Source: a virus. From it: a stretch of 49,467 bases of DNA. The notes beneath the pieces are model-generated. The model was not told the origin of the DNA. It saw only the letters and a program-made list of their open reading frames with translations, and searched no databases. Made by a program: the position numbers and the translations under genes. Shown here in pieces: positions 17,168 through 23,626 of the stretch (position 1 is the first letter of the stretch; each line of letters starts with the position of its first letter). Location: positions 1 to 49,467 of IMG/VR virus record IMGVR_UViG_3300043429_000671; one strand, 5' to 3'.

Positions 17168-17368
17168 ATGATAACACCTGATTTATTAGAAGTATGGTCA
17201 AATGCCAAACAAGAAGCAGAATCTAAAGGATTTGAGCTTTTATGGAATGAAAGATATAGATGTACTTTGTATAAAAATGGTAAAATATTAGAAAGTTTTC
17301 AAATGAGTTTGGGATTGTTAAAAAGTCTTCAAACCTTCTTGACATCAGATAAAGATAGTCTAGGTTAG
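17168..17368 (+). CDS. Hypothetical small protein
   Basis: 66 aa starting MITPDLLEVWSNAKQEAESKGF. Its tail LLKSLQTFLTSDKD resembles the tail of the product of 17518-17748 (MLKSLQKVLTKEND). In both, the codons for the LT segment contain TTGACA, the -35 box of a promoter for what follows. Family unknown. Confidence 0.55.
   Translation: MITPDLLEVWSNAKQEAESKGFELLWNERYRCTLYKNGKILESFQMSLGLLKSLQTFLTSDKDSLG
17339..17366 (+). promoter_or_regulatory. Sigma-70-type promoter inside a gene end
   Basis: TTGACA at 17339, 16-nt spacer, TAGGTT at 17361-17366, then 5 nt to the ATG at 17372. Confidence 0.5.
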
Positions 17369-17371
17369 CGA

Positions 17372-17521
17372 ATGCAAGAACAAGATTATAAAGAGCTTTA
17401 TGAAGATTTAGCCATTCGTTTGGGTAATATAAAAAGAGTGGTGAGGAATGCAGATAGACGACATATTTCAGAAGAAGCGAAGGAATTGTTAACATTTTAT
17501 TGTTTAGGTAGAAAAAGATGA
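17372..17521 (+). CDS. Hypothetical small protein
   Basis: 49 aa (MQEQDYKELYEDLAIRLGNIKRV...), helical and charged. Overlaps the next gene as ATGA. Its start sits 5 nt after a -10 box. Unknown function. Confidence 0.5.
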   Translation: MQEQDYKELYEDLAIRLGNIKRVVRNADRRHISEEAKELLTFYCLGRKR

Positions 17522-17748
17522 GAAACCCTTTGACTCTTCTGAAACCTGATGTAAAGTTAAGAATGCACCCAATAATTGAAAAACATTTAAAAACGCTCAA
17601 TCCACAAGAAGCAGAAGAGTTTGAAGATGAATTAATGAGTGTTTTTCTGGAATGTATAGCAGAAGAAATGGAGAAAGAAAGTGATGACTTTAAGATGCTG
17701 AAAAGTTTACAAAAGGTCTTGACAAAAGAAAATGATGGTGTAGCTTAG
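17518..17748 (+). CDS. Hypothetical acidic helical protein
   Basis: 76 aa, Glu-rich (EAEEFEDELMSVFLECIAEEMEKESDDF). C-terminus resembles that of the 17168-17368 product. Translationally coupled to the preceding gene by ATGA. Unknown function. Confidence 0.55.
   Translation: MRNPLTLLKPDVKLRMHPIIEKHLKTLNPQEAEEFEDELMSVFLECIAEEMEKESDDFKMLKSLQKVLTKENDGVA
17719..17746 (+). promoter_or_regulatory. Sigma-70-type promoter before tRNA-Glu
   Basis: TTGACA at 17719, 16-nt spacer, TAGCTT at 17741-17746; lies inside the end of the preceding gene and points at the tRNA beginning at 17764. Confidence 0.5.
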
Positions 17749-17763
17749 TGAGTAGTAAAAAAT

Positions 17764-17838
17764 GTCCCCTTCGTCTAGTGGTTAGGACAATAGTTTCTCA
17801 GACTATAAACGTTGGTTCAATTCCAACAGGGGATACCA
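17764..17838 (+). tRNA. tRNA-Glu(CTC)
   Basis: Acceptor GTCCCCT/AGGGGAT, discriminator A, CCA encoded. Anticodon stem ATAGT/ACTAT, loop TTCTCAG. T arm GTTGG-TTCAATT-CCAAC. Confidence 0.92.
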
Positions 17839-17995
17839 GTTAAAAATACCTTACGAATCTAGGGGAAGCTTATAAACAACTCCGAAAGTCACAAACTCGT
17901 AATAAGAGTGCGCGCTATTATTACAATGGGAATGGATAGATTGGTGTTCTATAAAAGGGTGGTCAATATATAGTAACTTGACAAATTTTTCAAAT
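17839..17995 (+). other. Spacer with hairpins, no gene seen
   Basis: Between two tRNA-Glu genes. One hairpin joins GTAATA with TATTAC around 17900-17921 enclosing a GCGC segment. No tRNA fold, ORF or promoter that I would defend. Confidence 0.4.
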
Positions 17996-18070
17996 GACGC
18001 TTTAGTTTAACGGTAGAACACTATCCTTTCAAGATAGATCATGCGGGTTCGACTCCCGTAGGCGTTACCA
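17996..18070 (+). tRNA. tRNA-Glu(TTC)
   Basis: Acceptor GACGCTT/AGGCGTT with G-T pairs, discriminator A, CCA encoded. Anticodon stem CTATC/GATAG, loop CTTTCAA; T arm GCGGG-TTCGACT-CCCGT. Confidence 0.92.
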
Positions 18071-18083
18071 AATATTTTAAAAT

Positions 18084-18157
18084 CCCTCCGAAGCTTTAAA
18101 TTGAAGCATATGGCTTTTAACCATGTGAATTTGGAGAGTTACCAAACGGAGGGACCA
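18084..18157 (+). tRNA. tRNA-Lys(TTT)
   Basis: Acceptor CCCTCCG/CGGAGGG, discriminator A, CCA encoded. Anticodon stem TATGG/CCATG, loop CTTTTAA. T stem TTTGG/CCAAA holds, but the T loop is AGAGTTA, lacking the conserved TTC. Confidence 0.85.
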
Positions 18158-18160
18158 GTT

Positions 18161-18274
18161 TTCAATTTAGTGTAAGAGTAGCATAACCCCCGTCTAGGGG
18201 TGAGAACGGTGCAATTCCGTCTTAGAGTATTAGATATACATGTGTAGGAACAGGTGCAAATCCTGTAATTGAAA
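18161..18274 (+). tRNA. Non-canonical tRNA-like element with two T-arm copies
   Basis: Acceptor TTCAATT/AATTGAA closes 114 nt, far too long for a class I tRNA. Two T-arm-like hairpins occur in series: ACGG-TGCAATT-CCGT and ACAGG-TGCAAAT-CCTGT, inside a repeat GAAC.GGTGCAA.TCC. Removing the roughly 46 nt between repeats would leave a normal-sized cloverleaf with D arm GTGT/GCAT and a 6-nt anticodon loop CGTCTA. No CCA encoded. Anticodon identity cannot be stated. Confidence 0.45.
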
Positions 18275-18284
18275 AGTTTTTAAT

Positions 18285-18360
18285 CAGAATGTGGCAGACA
18301 AGTAATTGCACTGGATTTGGGATTCAGTAGATGTGGGAGCGTTACCCACCATTTTGACCA
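18285..18360 (+). tRNA. tRNA-Pro(TGG)
   Basis: Acceptor CAGAATG/CATTTTG, discriminator A, CCA encoded. Anticodon stem CTGGA/TTCAG, loop TTTGGGA. T stem GTGGG/CCCAC with the odd loop AGCGTTA. Confidence 0.85.
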
Positions 18361-18368
18361 TTTAAATG

Positions 18369-18443
18369 AAGAGATGTATGCGGATTTCTTTATAATTGGC
18401 CCGAAAGGGGGTTATAAGGAGGGGTTCGAGTCCCCGTCTCTTT
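18369..18443 (+). tRNA. Degenerate tRNA-like element
   Basis: Acceptor AAGAGAT/GTCTCTT and a clear T arm GGGG-TTCGAGT-CCCC, but no CCA and no standard anticodon arm; instead TATAA...TTATA encloses GGCCC-GAAA-GGGGG. The GAA in that loop would be Phe, the one amino acid otherwise missing from the array, but the loop has only four bases. May be a pseudogene. Confidence 0.4.
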
Positions 18444-18455
18444 GCGTTTTTTCTT

Positions 18456-18608
18456 ATGGAAGAATATCTAAAAACCAATAGAGAGAAAAGTCTAACTGCA
18501 AAGAAAGAATTATTTTGGTGTAGATGTGATTTGAATCATATTGGTCAATACGGAAAGTGTTCCGTCTGTAAAAGTAAAAATCCTCGGAGGAAATTAAAAA
18601 AGTTTTAA
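18456..18608 (+). CDS. Small zinc-ribbon protein
   Basis: 50 aa from MEEYLKTNRE. CRC and CSVC pairs (WCRCDLNHIGQYGKCSVCKSKN) form a four-cysteine zinc ribbon with a basic tail. An upstream in-frame ATG would run back through the tRNA-like element, so 18456 is used. Unknown role, perhaps nucleic-acid or RNA-polymerase binding. Confidence 0.6.
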   Translation: MEEYLKTNREKSLTAKKELFWCRCDLNHIGQYGKCSVCKSKNPRRKLKKF

Positions 18609-18611
18609 TAT

Positions 18612-18956
18612 ATGAACGAAAAGATGCTATTGGCATATTTTGCTGCACATGCCACTAAAGATGATATGCTTTCACATCAAGAATGTGATGTGAAAGTTGG
18701 CATAGAGCCTTATTATATCTATAATGCATACCCAAGTATTTCTTATAATTTCGATGATCCCTCTGTTAAAATTATAAGAATACCGTGGAGCGTGTATTGT
18801 AATTATACAAATCAATATCGTTTAGTAAAAACTGATAATGGCTTAAATGGTGGTGTGTATTCCGTTGAAGAACTTAAAATGAAATATGCATTGAATATGA
18901 TTTGGAAGTTAAGAGAATTTGAGAAATTCCTTGACGGTTCTTTCAAAAACTTATGA
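18612..18956 (+). CDS. Hypothetical protein
   Basis: 114 aa (MNEKMLLAYFAAHATKDDML...). Aromatic-rich middle, helical C-terminus. Overlaps the next gene as ATGA. No family recognised. Confidence 0.6.
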   Translation: MNEKMLLAYFAAHATKDDMLSHQECDVKVGIEPYYIYNAYPSISYNFDDPSVKIIRIPWSVYCNYTNQYRLVKTDNGLNGGVYSVEELKMKYALNMIWKLREFEKFLDGSFKNL

Positions 18957-19357
18957 AACTAGAACACGGAAAAGTAATTCAAAAGCCAAAATATAACAAT
19001 GTTTATAAATTCTATCTAAGGTTTATGATCGGTGATGCAGATGGCTGGTTATATGAAACACTATATGTATCACCAGATAATAAACATATCGAAAGATTTA
19101 TTACATTTCTAGATGATTGTGAAAAGGCTTATCCTTATGGTCGTGGTGGCGGTGATCGCGATAATTATCAAAGAGTTGTTCCAGAGTGGAACGTCTTTTG
19201 TGGTGAGGATTTTTCCGATAATGACCATGATTTGAATGCTCTATGTTTTGGTTGGCCTTATGAACCTGAAAGTTGTTGTCAAGCATCGTTTGATCGTTAT
19301 ACAATTACATATTTTAATGCTGATGGCGTTGAGCACGAAGTTAAAGTGGTAAAATGA
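18953..19357 (+). CDS. Hypothetical protein
   Basis: 134 aa, beta-rich, with YGRGGGDRDNYQ in the centre and a Cys pair (ESCCQASF). Coupled by overlaps to both neighbours. No family recognised. Confidence 0.6.
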   Translation: MKLEHGKVIQKPKYNNVYKFYLRFMIGDADGWLYETLYVSPDNKHIERFITFLDDCEKAYPYGRGGGDRDNYQRVVPEWNVFCGEDFSDNDHDLNALCFGWPYEPESCCQASFDRYTITYFNADGVEHEVKVVK

Positions 19358-19473
19358 AAATTATAGAAAATAAAAAACAAAATCCGTTTTCTGAAGTTCT
19401 TCGGAAAAATTTAAAAATTCTTGGAAAAGAGGCAGGAAAGCGAATTCTTTCCTTTCTTCGAAATAAGGGTTAA
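19354..19473 (+). CDS. Hypothetical basic peptide
   Basis: 39 aa (MKIIENKKQNPFSEVLRKNL...), strongly basic and helical. Starts in the stop codon of the previous gene and ends three bases before tRNA-Lys(CTT). Unknown function. Confidence 0.45.
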   Translation: MKIIENKKQNPFSEVLRKNLKILGKEAGKRILSFLRNKG

Positions 19474-19476
19474 TAT

Positions 19477-19562
19477 GCCTTTGTGGGTCAATTGGCCGAC
19501 CAACAGAGTCTTAATCTGTGGAATAAATTCCTATGTGGGTTCGAGTCCCACCAGAGGCACCA
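19477..19562 (+). tRNA. tRNA with CTT anticodon (Lys) and a class II variable arm
   Basis: Acceptor GCCTTTG/CAGAGGC, discriminator A, CCA encoded. D stem GGTC/GACC; anticodon stem ACAGA/TCTGT with loop GTCTTAA, so anticodon CTT. The variable region is 15 nt with its own GGAA-TAAA-TTCC stem, normal for Leu, Ser or Tyr but not for Lys. T arm GTGGG-TTCGAGT-CCCAC is perfect. Either an unusual Lys tRNA or a class II body whose anticodon has changed. Confidence 0.8.
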
Positions 19563-19564
19563 AA

Positions 19565-19684
19565 ATGGAAGAAGAAACAACAAAGATAGAATCTAAACAT
19601 GAACCCGCGATAACGCCGAGTCTTTTCTTCACAGATGAAGAAGTTGAATCGGTGGATTGGGATGCCGTATTTGAAGAATGGTGA
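19565..19684 (+). CDS. Hypothetical acidic peptide
   Basis: 39 aa (MEEETTKIESKHEP...), ending EVESVDWDAVFEEW. Start chosen just after the tRNA. Acidic, possibly an inhibitor-like peptide, but no evidence beyond composition. Confidence 0.45.
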   Translation: MEEETTKIESKHEPAITPSLFFTDEEVESVDWDAVFEEW

Positions 19685-19687
19685 ATA

Positions 19688-19693
19688 TATAAT
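19688..19693 (+). promoter_or_regulatory. -10 box
   Basis: TATAAT ending 5 nt before the ATG at 19699. No good -35 box at 16-18 nt. Confidence 0.35.
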
Positions 19694-19698
19694 ACCCT

Positions 19699-20061
19699 AT
19701 GATCGACAAACAAATTCCATTTCAGTGTTATCAATATGTCACGGCTGATTATGGCGAAGATACTCAGTGTCATAAATTACTAGAGAAAACTGTAATTGGA
19801 ATAAGAAAAGAAATATATTCAAAAGGAATAGAATATGTGTGGGCATTGTTAGATGATGGGAACGACATTCCTATACAGATTATAAGCTATACTCCTGAAC
19901 AGGCTCTCGAAAAATATATAAAGCAAACAACAATTCAGATAAAAGAGATAGAAGATGGTATTGAATTCCGAAAATTAGAAAACCTTCATTGGGAAAAACA
20001 ACAACAACGATTTAAAAAAATTTTAAATACAATAAAAGATGAAACTACAAGAAAAAATTAA
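19699..20061 (+). CDS. Hypothetical protein
   Basis: 120 aa; compact N-terminal part (PFQCYQYVTADYGEDTQCHKLL) and a long helical C-terminus. Overlaps the YqeY-like gene by 23 bp. No family recognised. Confidence 0.6.
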   Translation: MIDKQIPFQCYQYVTADYGEDTQCHKLLEKTVIGIRKEIYSKGIEYVWALLDDGNDIPIQIISYTPEQALEKYIKQTTIQIKEIEDGIEFRKLENLHWEKQQQRFKKILNTIKDETTRKN

Positions 20062-20491
20062 CGAAGATATTAAAATTGCAATGAAGAATTCCGATTCAGG
20101 AAGACTTGCAGTATTACGCCAACTTAAGAATGCATTCACGAATGCTGCTATTATTAAGGGGAACGTGAACAATCCTTTGGACGATGTAGAGGCTCTAGGA
20201 ATTGTGCGTAAACAGGTTGCACAACGGGAGGATTCCTTTGATGCCTATGATAAGGCAAATAGGGCAGACCTTGCTATCAGAGAGTATAATGAGATGGCAA
20301 TTCTCAAGGAATACCTTCCTGCGGCTCTTACAAATGATCAGGTGAGTGATATGGTTGATTCTGCAATTGCAGAGCTTGGTGCTACATCTAAACGCGACAT
20401 GGGTAAAGTTATTAAACGTGTCGTGGAACTCGCAAACGGTGCAACTGATAATAAGACAATTTCTACATTAGTAGGACAGAAATTACAATAA
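20039..20491 (+). CDS. YqeY/GatB C-terminal-domain-like protein
   Basis: 150 aa, the usual YqeY length. Clear family text: MKLQEKINEDIKIAMKNSD at the start, LAVLRQLKNAF, then IREYNEMAILKEYLPAALT and MGKVIKRVVE. YqeY matches the tRNA-binding tail of the GatB amidotransferase subunit and of GlnRS. A tRNA-related role, such as aiding aminoacylation of the phage tRNAs, is inferred from family and from the surrounding array. Confidence 0.9.
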   Translation: MKLQEKINEDIKIAMKNSDSGRLAVLRQLKNAFTNAAIIKGNVNNPLDDVEALGIVRKQVAQREDSFDAYDKANRADLAIREYNEMAILKEYLPAALTNDQVSDMVDSAIAELGATSKRDMGKVIKRVVELANGATDNKTISTLVGQKLQ

Positions 20492-20492
20492 T

Positions 20493-20750
20493 ATGTTTGT
20501 TTGTCCTAAAATAACCAGTGGAAAATTCGACGGAGGAATATTATATCTACAAAGTGAAAGTCCGTCCGAAAAAGACATAATTTTCGAGAATGTGTTATAT
20601 TTTCATATAATTCAAAAGTTTATAAACATTGAATGGAAAAATTCAGGACCGTCTGGACCGTGGGGCAGATTCGTTTCAGAGGATTTTATAGGAATAGAAT
20701 ATAATGGGAATTATATAACGAATTGGAATTCAGAACATGTTAACGCTTGA
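20493..20750 (+). CDS. Hypothetical protein
   Basis: 85 aa, Gly/aromatic-rich, beta-type (FDGGILYLQSESPSE..., GPSGPWGRFVSEDFIGIEY). Ends inside the next gene. No family recognised. Confidence 0.55.
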   Translation: MFVCPKITSGKFDGGILYLQSESPSEKDIIFENVLYFHIIQKFINIEWKNSGPSGPWGRFVSEDFIGIEYNGNYITNWNSEHVNA

Positions 20751-20946
20751 TGAATATAATAAACATTTCGGAAGGCTTAGTTCTAGGAATGGAGCAAGAG
20801 TTGCTTGTCCTAAATGTATTCTTCCGCCCGAAAATAGAGAGGTTGAAATGGTGTTCACATGTCCCGGTATGATGTTACTATCATGTCCAGGACAATATAA
20901 TGTTCATTGCCCTTCTTGTGGATTTAAATCGACTAGATACGAATAA
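20737..20946 (+). CDS. Small zinc-ribbon protein
   Basis: 69 aa. CPKC near residue 24 and CPSC near residue 60, with two further Cys between, make a zinc ribbon. Overlaps the previous gene by 14 bp. Confidence 0.6.
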   Translation: MLTLDEYNKHFGRLSSRNGARVACPKCILPPENREVEMVFTCPGMMLLSCPGQYNVHCPSCGFKSTRYE

Positions 20947-20947
20947 T

Positions 20948-21160
20948 ATGGCAAAGAAAAAGGCAGCGAGAATTCCACCTAAACTACATTTAGAACTTTT
21001 AAGTGAAGTACAAGTTGATCGTTGGGGTCATACAGTTTTTGAAAATGATGATATTCAAGTCGTAGTATCAGCAGAAATTGATTATGGTGGTTGTTTTTAT
21101 GAAAGCGATTCGCCTAGTATTGAAATGAAAGTTACAACATATAAAAAAGTTTGGAAATGA
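20948..21160 (+). CDS. Hypothetical protein
   Basis: 70 aa from MAKKKAARIPPKLH, with a basic N-terminus and a beta-rich body. Coupled to the next gene by ATGA. No family recognised. Confidence 0.55.
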   Translation: MAKKKAARIPPKLHLELLSEVQVDRWGHTVFENDDIQVVVSAEIDYGGCFYESDSPSIEMKVTTYKKVWK

Positions 21161-21336
21161 AAACACCTACACTTGATAAAATTTTAAATGATTTACAAGC
21201 CACTTGGGGTTATACTCCCGAAGAATTGGCAGATATTAGAATGCAATTATTAAATTTTGCATTTGCTGCACATGTTGATTTTCTTGTACTTGATGAAGTG
21301 CTGTATGGATTAGAATTGAAACCGATTAAAGATTAA
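21157..21336 (+). CDS. Hypothetical helical protein
   Basis: 59 aa (MKTPTLDKILNDLQATWGYTPEEL...). Two or three amphipathic helices. An in-frame ATG two codons upstream is possible but the ATGA overlap favours 21157. Confidence 0.55.
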   Translation: MKTPTLDKILNDLQATWGYTPEELADIRMQLLNFAFAAHVDFLVLDEVLYGLELKPIKD

Positions 21337-21374
21337 TGTTGTTGACCTTTTCAGTTTCGGTAGTATGGTTATAT

Positions 21375-21433
21375 GGGCATGTAGCATAATGGTAGTGCGT
21401 TTCCAACTGTGAGTTCGAGTCTCATCGTGTCCA
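21375..21433 (+). tRNA. Truncated tRNA, Gly(TCC)-like, probable pseudogene
   Basis: 59 nt. Acceptor GGGCATG/CGTGTCC, D arm GCAT..TGC and T arm GTGAG-TTCGAGT-CTCAT are all present. In between only TTTCCAAC remains, so the 3' side of the anticodon stem and the variable loop are missing. TTCCAA is the core of a Gly(TCC) loop. No CCA. Confidence 0.5.
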
Positions 21434-21443
21434 TCAATTTATT

Positions 21444-21668
21444 ATGAACAGAACATTAACCAGATTTTATTTGAAAAATCCCATCGTAGGAAGACGTGAG
21501 AATAAACGTCGGAAAGATGCTGCACGAATAAAAGCTCGGGAAGCCGATAGAAAATATAATTACCCAGAAACGTGTTATATGTGTGGCGGTCAGATGTCTT
21601 GGTGTTCCCTTTGCGAGGTGTGGTCATCGAATTGTTGTTGTGACTATGGAACATGTATGTGTTCGTAA
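21444..21668 (+). CDS. Small Cys-rich protein
   Basis: 74 aa: basic N-terminal half, then 9 Cys in the last 32 residues (CYMCGG, CSLC, NCCCDYGTCMCS), suggesting zinc or other metal binding. Unknown function. Confidence 0.6.
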   Translation: MNRTLTRFYLKNPIVGRRENKRRKDAARIKAREADRKYNYPETCYMCGGQMSWCSLCEVWSSNCCCDYGTCMCS

Positions 21669-21840
21669 TTTGTTTAACTAGGACGCAAGTCTAAAAATCC
21701 CGTCAAATAAACCAGATGAAGAAAGCCGTGCGAATTGATACTCGCTAGTCTGGAAGGAGGAAAGCGTTTTATCAGACGCAAAAAATAACCAAATCAGGGA
21801 TGGAAACTGATAGGCGGGGATGTTAAATTACAGAAGATGA
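21669..21840 (+). ncRNA. Candidate structured RNA upstream of an HNH gene, about 170 nt
   Basis: No ORF. Long-range stem ATCCCG near 21699 with CGGGGAT near 21818; inside it CCAGA/TCTGG (about 21710-21752), GCGT/ACGC (about 21764-21780) and TATCAG/CTGATA (about 21794-21813). GNRA-like GCAA and GAAA turns occur. It ends at the promoter of the HNH gene at 21875. Class unknown. Confidence 0.4.
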
Positions 21841-21869
21841 TTGACAAAAAGAAAGGAGTGTTGTAGAAT
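21841..21869 (+). promoter_or_regulatory. Sigma-70-type promoter
   Basis: TTGACA, 17-nt spacer, TAGAAT at 21864-21869, then 5 nt to the ATG at 21875. Confidence 0.7.
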
Positions 21870-21874
21870 ATTGA

Positions 21875-22483
21875 ATGAAACAAGAAGTATTAAAATTAAA
21901 TAGGGGATTTTATCCTATCGGAACAGAATCTTGGAAAGATACTATGACTAATATCTTTTCTGGTGCGGTTCATCCTTTAGATGTTTGGTACGATGTTGAT
22001 GAGGCGGGAAATGTAGATCGTAAAAAAATCGTAAGTATGGAAGTTGTTAAAGATTTTGAATCTTGGAAACAGTTACCGCTTAGAGATTATGATGAATACG
22101 TGAAAACTTCTAAAGGAAGTATCCGTATGCCAAGTATCGTGGTGTGTTCTAAATTTAATAAGATTGTCAACAAGAAGGCGGTATTTCCTACTAAGAGTAA
22201 TATTTGGGATCGCGATAATTGGACTTGTTTATATACTGGTGAAAAGCTCACAAGGGATAACATTTCCATTGATCATATTCTTCCAGTTTCTAGAGGTGGG
22301 CAAAACACTTGGGAAAACCTTGCAACATGTCAGAAGGCTCTAAATATCTGGAAGGGCGATAGAACTCCAAAGGAATGTGGTCTGAAACTTTTGAAGAAGC
22401 CAGAAAAACCGAAAAATTCATATTCTATGAAATTTATGAGAGAAGAGTGGCAACAGTTTGTAGATGGAGGAAAGTTTGAGTAA
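21875..22483 (+). CDS. HNH endonuclease (McrA-like domain)
   Basis: 202 aa with the layout of the common bacterial HNH family that begins VL.LN..F.PI...SW: here LKLNRGFYPIGTESWKDTM. The nuclease core is IWDRDNWTCLYTGEKLT, ISIDHILPVSRGGQNTWENL and KGDRTPKECGLKLL. The catalytic DH is kept but the usual CxxC knuckle has become CLYT, so the structural zinc may be lost. Own strong promoter 5 nt from the ATG. Confidence 0.88.
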   Translation: MKQEVLKLNRGFYPIGTESWKDTMTNIFSGAVHPLDVWYDVDEAGNVDRKKIVSMEVVKDFESWKQLPLRDYDEYVKTSKGSIRMPSIVVCSKFNKIVNKKAVFPTKSNIWDRDNWTCLYTGEKLTRDNISIDHILPVSRGGQNTWENLATCQKALNIWKGDRTPKECGLKLLKKPEKPKNSYSMKFMREEWQQFVDGGKFE

Positions 22484-22490
22484 GTAGATA

Positions 22491-22554
22491 TATCAGAGTG
22501 ATCTAATGGAAGATGCCCTCGGGCTATATAGGTTTAAAATCCTATCTTTGATAA
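22491..22554 (+). tRNA. Truncated tRNA-like element
   Basis: 64 nt. Acceptor TATCAGA/TTTGATA, D-type stem ATCT/AGAT, T-type stem ATAGG/CCTAT with an 8-nt loop TTTAAAAT. The anticodon region is reduced to GCC-CTCG-GGC. No CCA. Probably a tRNA pseudogene, or a tRNA mimic. Confidence 0.4.
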
Positions 22555-22561
22555 TTATATT

Positions 22562-22640
22562 GCGGTATAGGTGTAAATGGTCGCACGTCGCACTTCCAAT
22601 GCGAAGGATTTAGTCGGTTCGATTCCGACATACCGCACCA
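22562..22640 (+). tRNA. tRNA-Gly(TCC)
   Basis: Acceptor GCGGTAT/ATACCGC, discriminator A, CCA encoded. Anticodon stem TCGCA/TGCGA, loop CTTCCAA. T arm GTCGG-TTCGATT-CCGAC. Confidence 0.93.
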
Positions 22641-22660
22641 AATATTAATAATAATATTGT

Positions 22661-23158
22661 ATGAAGTTATTCAAACCTTATAGTAATATTAAAGATTTTT
22701 TACATCGTTTTACGATATTAAAAATTGGAAAATTACATATTCGTATACATAAGATAACAAGTGAAGACAAGACTAGTTTATTTCATAATCATCCTTTTCA
22801 TTATATTAGTATAATTTTGAGAGGTGGATACACCGAAATGATATTAGACAATGATGTTTTATCACAGAGGAGATATACAGCGGGAGATCTTATATTAAGA
22901 AGTAATAAGACATATCATAGAATAGATAAGTTACATGGAGAAACAATTACATTGTTTATTGCATATGGGAAATATGCATGGAATGCAATAAATCCTGTTA
23001 TCAGTGATTCCGATGATGGAATATTTGAGCGTATTATTAATGAAAAAAGATTATGGAATAAGAGAAAAAATGGAATTTGGTATATTGGTAATGTAAATAA
23101 AGATGTAGCAGAGAGGGAAACTAGACATAGTATCCATCAAGTTGAAAATGGTCAATAA
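22661..23158 (+). CDS. Cupin-fold protein
   Basis: 165 aa. Cupin motif 1 is readable as FHNHPFHYISIILRGGYTE near residue 45 (His ligands) and motif 2 as YTAGDLILRSNKTYHRI. Single-domain cupins of this size are common in phages of unknown role. The last five codons double as the 5' acceptor strand of the tRNA at 23150. Confidence 0.75.
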   Translation: MKLFKPYSNIKDFLHRFTILKIGKLHIRIHKITSEDKTSLFHNHPFHYISIILRGGYTEMILDNDVLSQRRYTAGDLILRSNKTYHRIDKLHGETITLFIAYGKYAWNAINPVISDSDDGIFERIINEKRLWNKRKNGIWYIGNVNKDVAERETRHSIHQVENGQ

Positions 23159-23224
23159 GCATAGATAGCGATGTTTCGGTTTTGTACTCCGAATAGTACG
23201 GCGCAAGTCCGTAATTGACCTCCA
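23150..23224 (+). tRNA. Probable tRNA-Thr(TGT), overlapping the cupin gene
   Basis: Acceptor GGTCAAT/ATTGACC is perfect, discriminator T, CCA encoded; D stem GCAT/ATGT; T stem TACGG/CCGTA with loop CGCAAGT. Anticodon stem TTCGG/CCGAA encloses 9 nt (TTTTGTACT); counted with a T-T closing mismatch the loop is TTTGTAC and the anticodon TGT (Thr). GTA (Tyr) is a less central reading, and Tyr has its own tRNA elsewhere. The 5' strand lies within the cupin stop region. Confidence 0.65.
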
Positions 23225-23229
23225 AAATA

Positions 23230-23448
23230 GTGAAAACAGAAATATCATCTAAAATAAAACATCCTTTTCATACGGAGATATGTTTTAAAATTTTCGACAG
23301 TGAGAGTGTTCGCGCCGAAGGAAATATTATTATATATGATATTGATGTAGAAGCTGGACCAAATGCCCTCATAGAGGCGACAACAACCGGCAATAATTTA
23401 AAAGATGAAATCCGAAAACTTGGACAAGTTATATTAGATGAAAAATAA
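23230..23448 (+). CDS. Hypothetical protein, GTG start
   Basis: 72 aa from a GTG six bases after the tRNA CCA; upstream codons would read through the tRNA. VKTEISSKIKHPFHTEICFK..., ending in a helix. Overlaps the next gene by 11 bp. No family recognised. Confidence 0.5.
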   Translation: MKTEISSKIKHPFHTEICFKIFDSESVRAEGNIIIYDIDVEAGPNALIEATTTGNNLKDEIRKLGQVILDEK

Positions 23449-23605
23449 GATAATAAGGGCTGTTCCATATTTTCCGTCTGATATAGATCACTCTGTAACA
23501 AAAGAACAGGCGGAGCAAACTCTTAAAAAGTTTAAAGAAAATCGGCATAAGATAATTGAGTATATGAGAAATATCTTGTTAAAAGAGTTTGACAACGATA
23601 AGTAG
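23438..23605 (+). CDS. Hypothetical small helical protein
   Basis: 55 aa (MKNKIIRAVPYFPSD...), a long basic helix at the C-terminus. Contains the TTGACA of the next promoter within its last codons. Confidence 0.45.
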   Translation: MKNKIIRAVPYFPSDIDHSVTKEQAEQTLKKFKENRHKIIEYMRNILLKEFDNDK

Positions 23606-23617
23606 ATGGTGTAAAGT
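23589..23617 (+). promoter_or_regulatory. Sigma-70-type promoter before tRNA-Trp
   Basis: TTGACA at 23589, 17-nt spacer, TAAAGT at 23612-23617; tRNA-Trp begins 10 nt on. Confidence 0.6.
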
Positions 23618-23626
23618 GATTTAAAT

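Noticed and set aside
18396-18455. Upstream start for the zinc-ribbon gene
   Set aside because: It would translate through the T arm of the tRNA-like element; the ATG at 18456 fits better.
21669-21713. 45-nt mini tRNA (TTTGTTT/AAATAAA followed by CCA)
   Set aside because: The pairing is pure AT and there is no T arm next to the acceptor strand; likely chance within the structured RNA.
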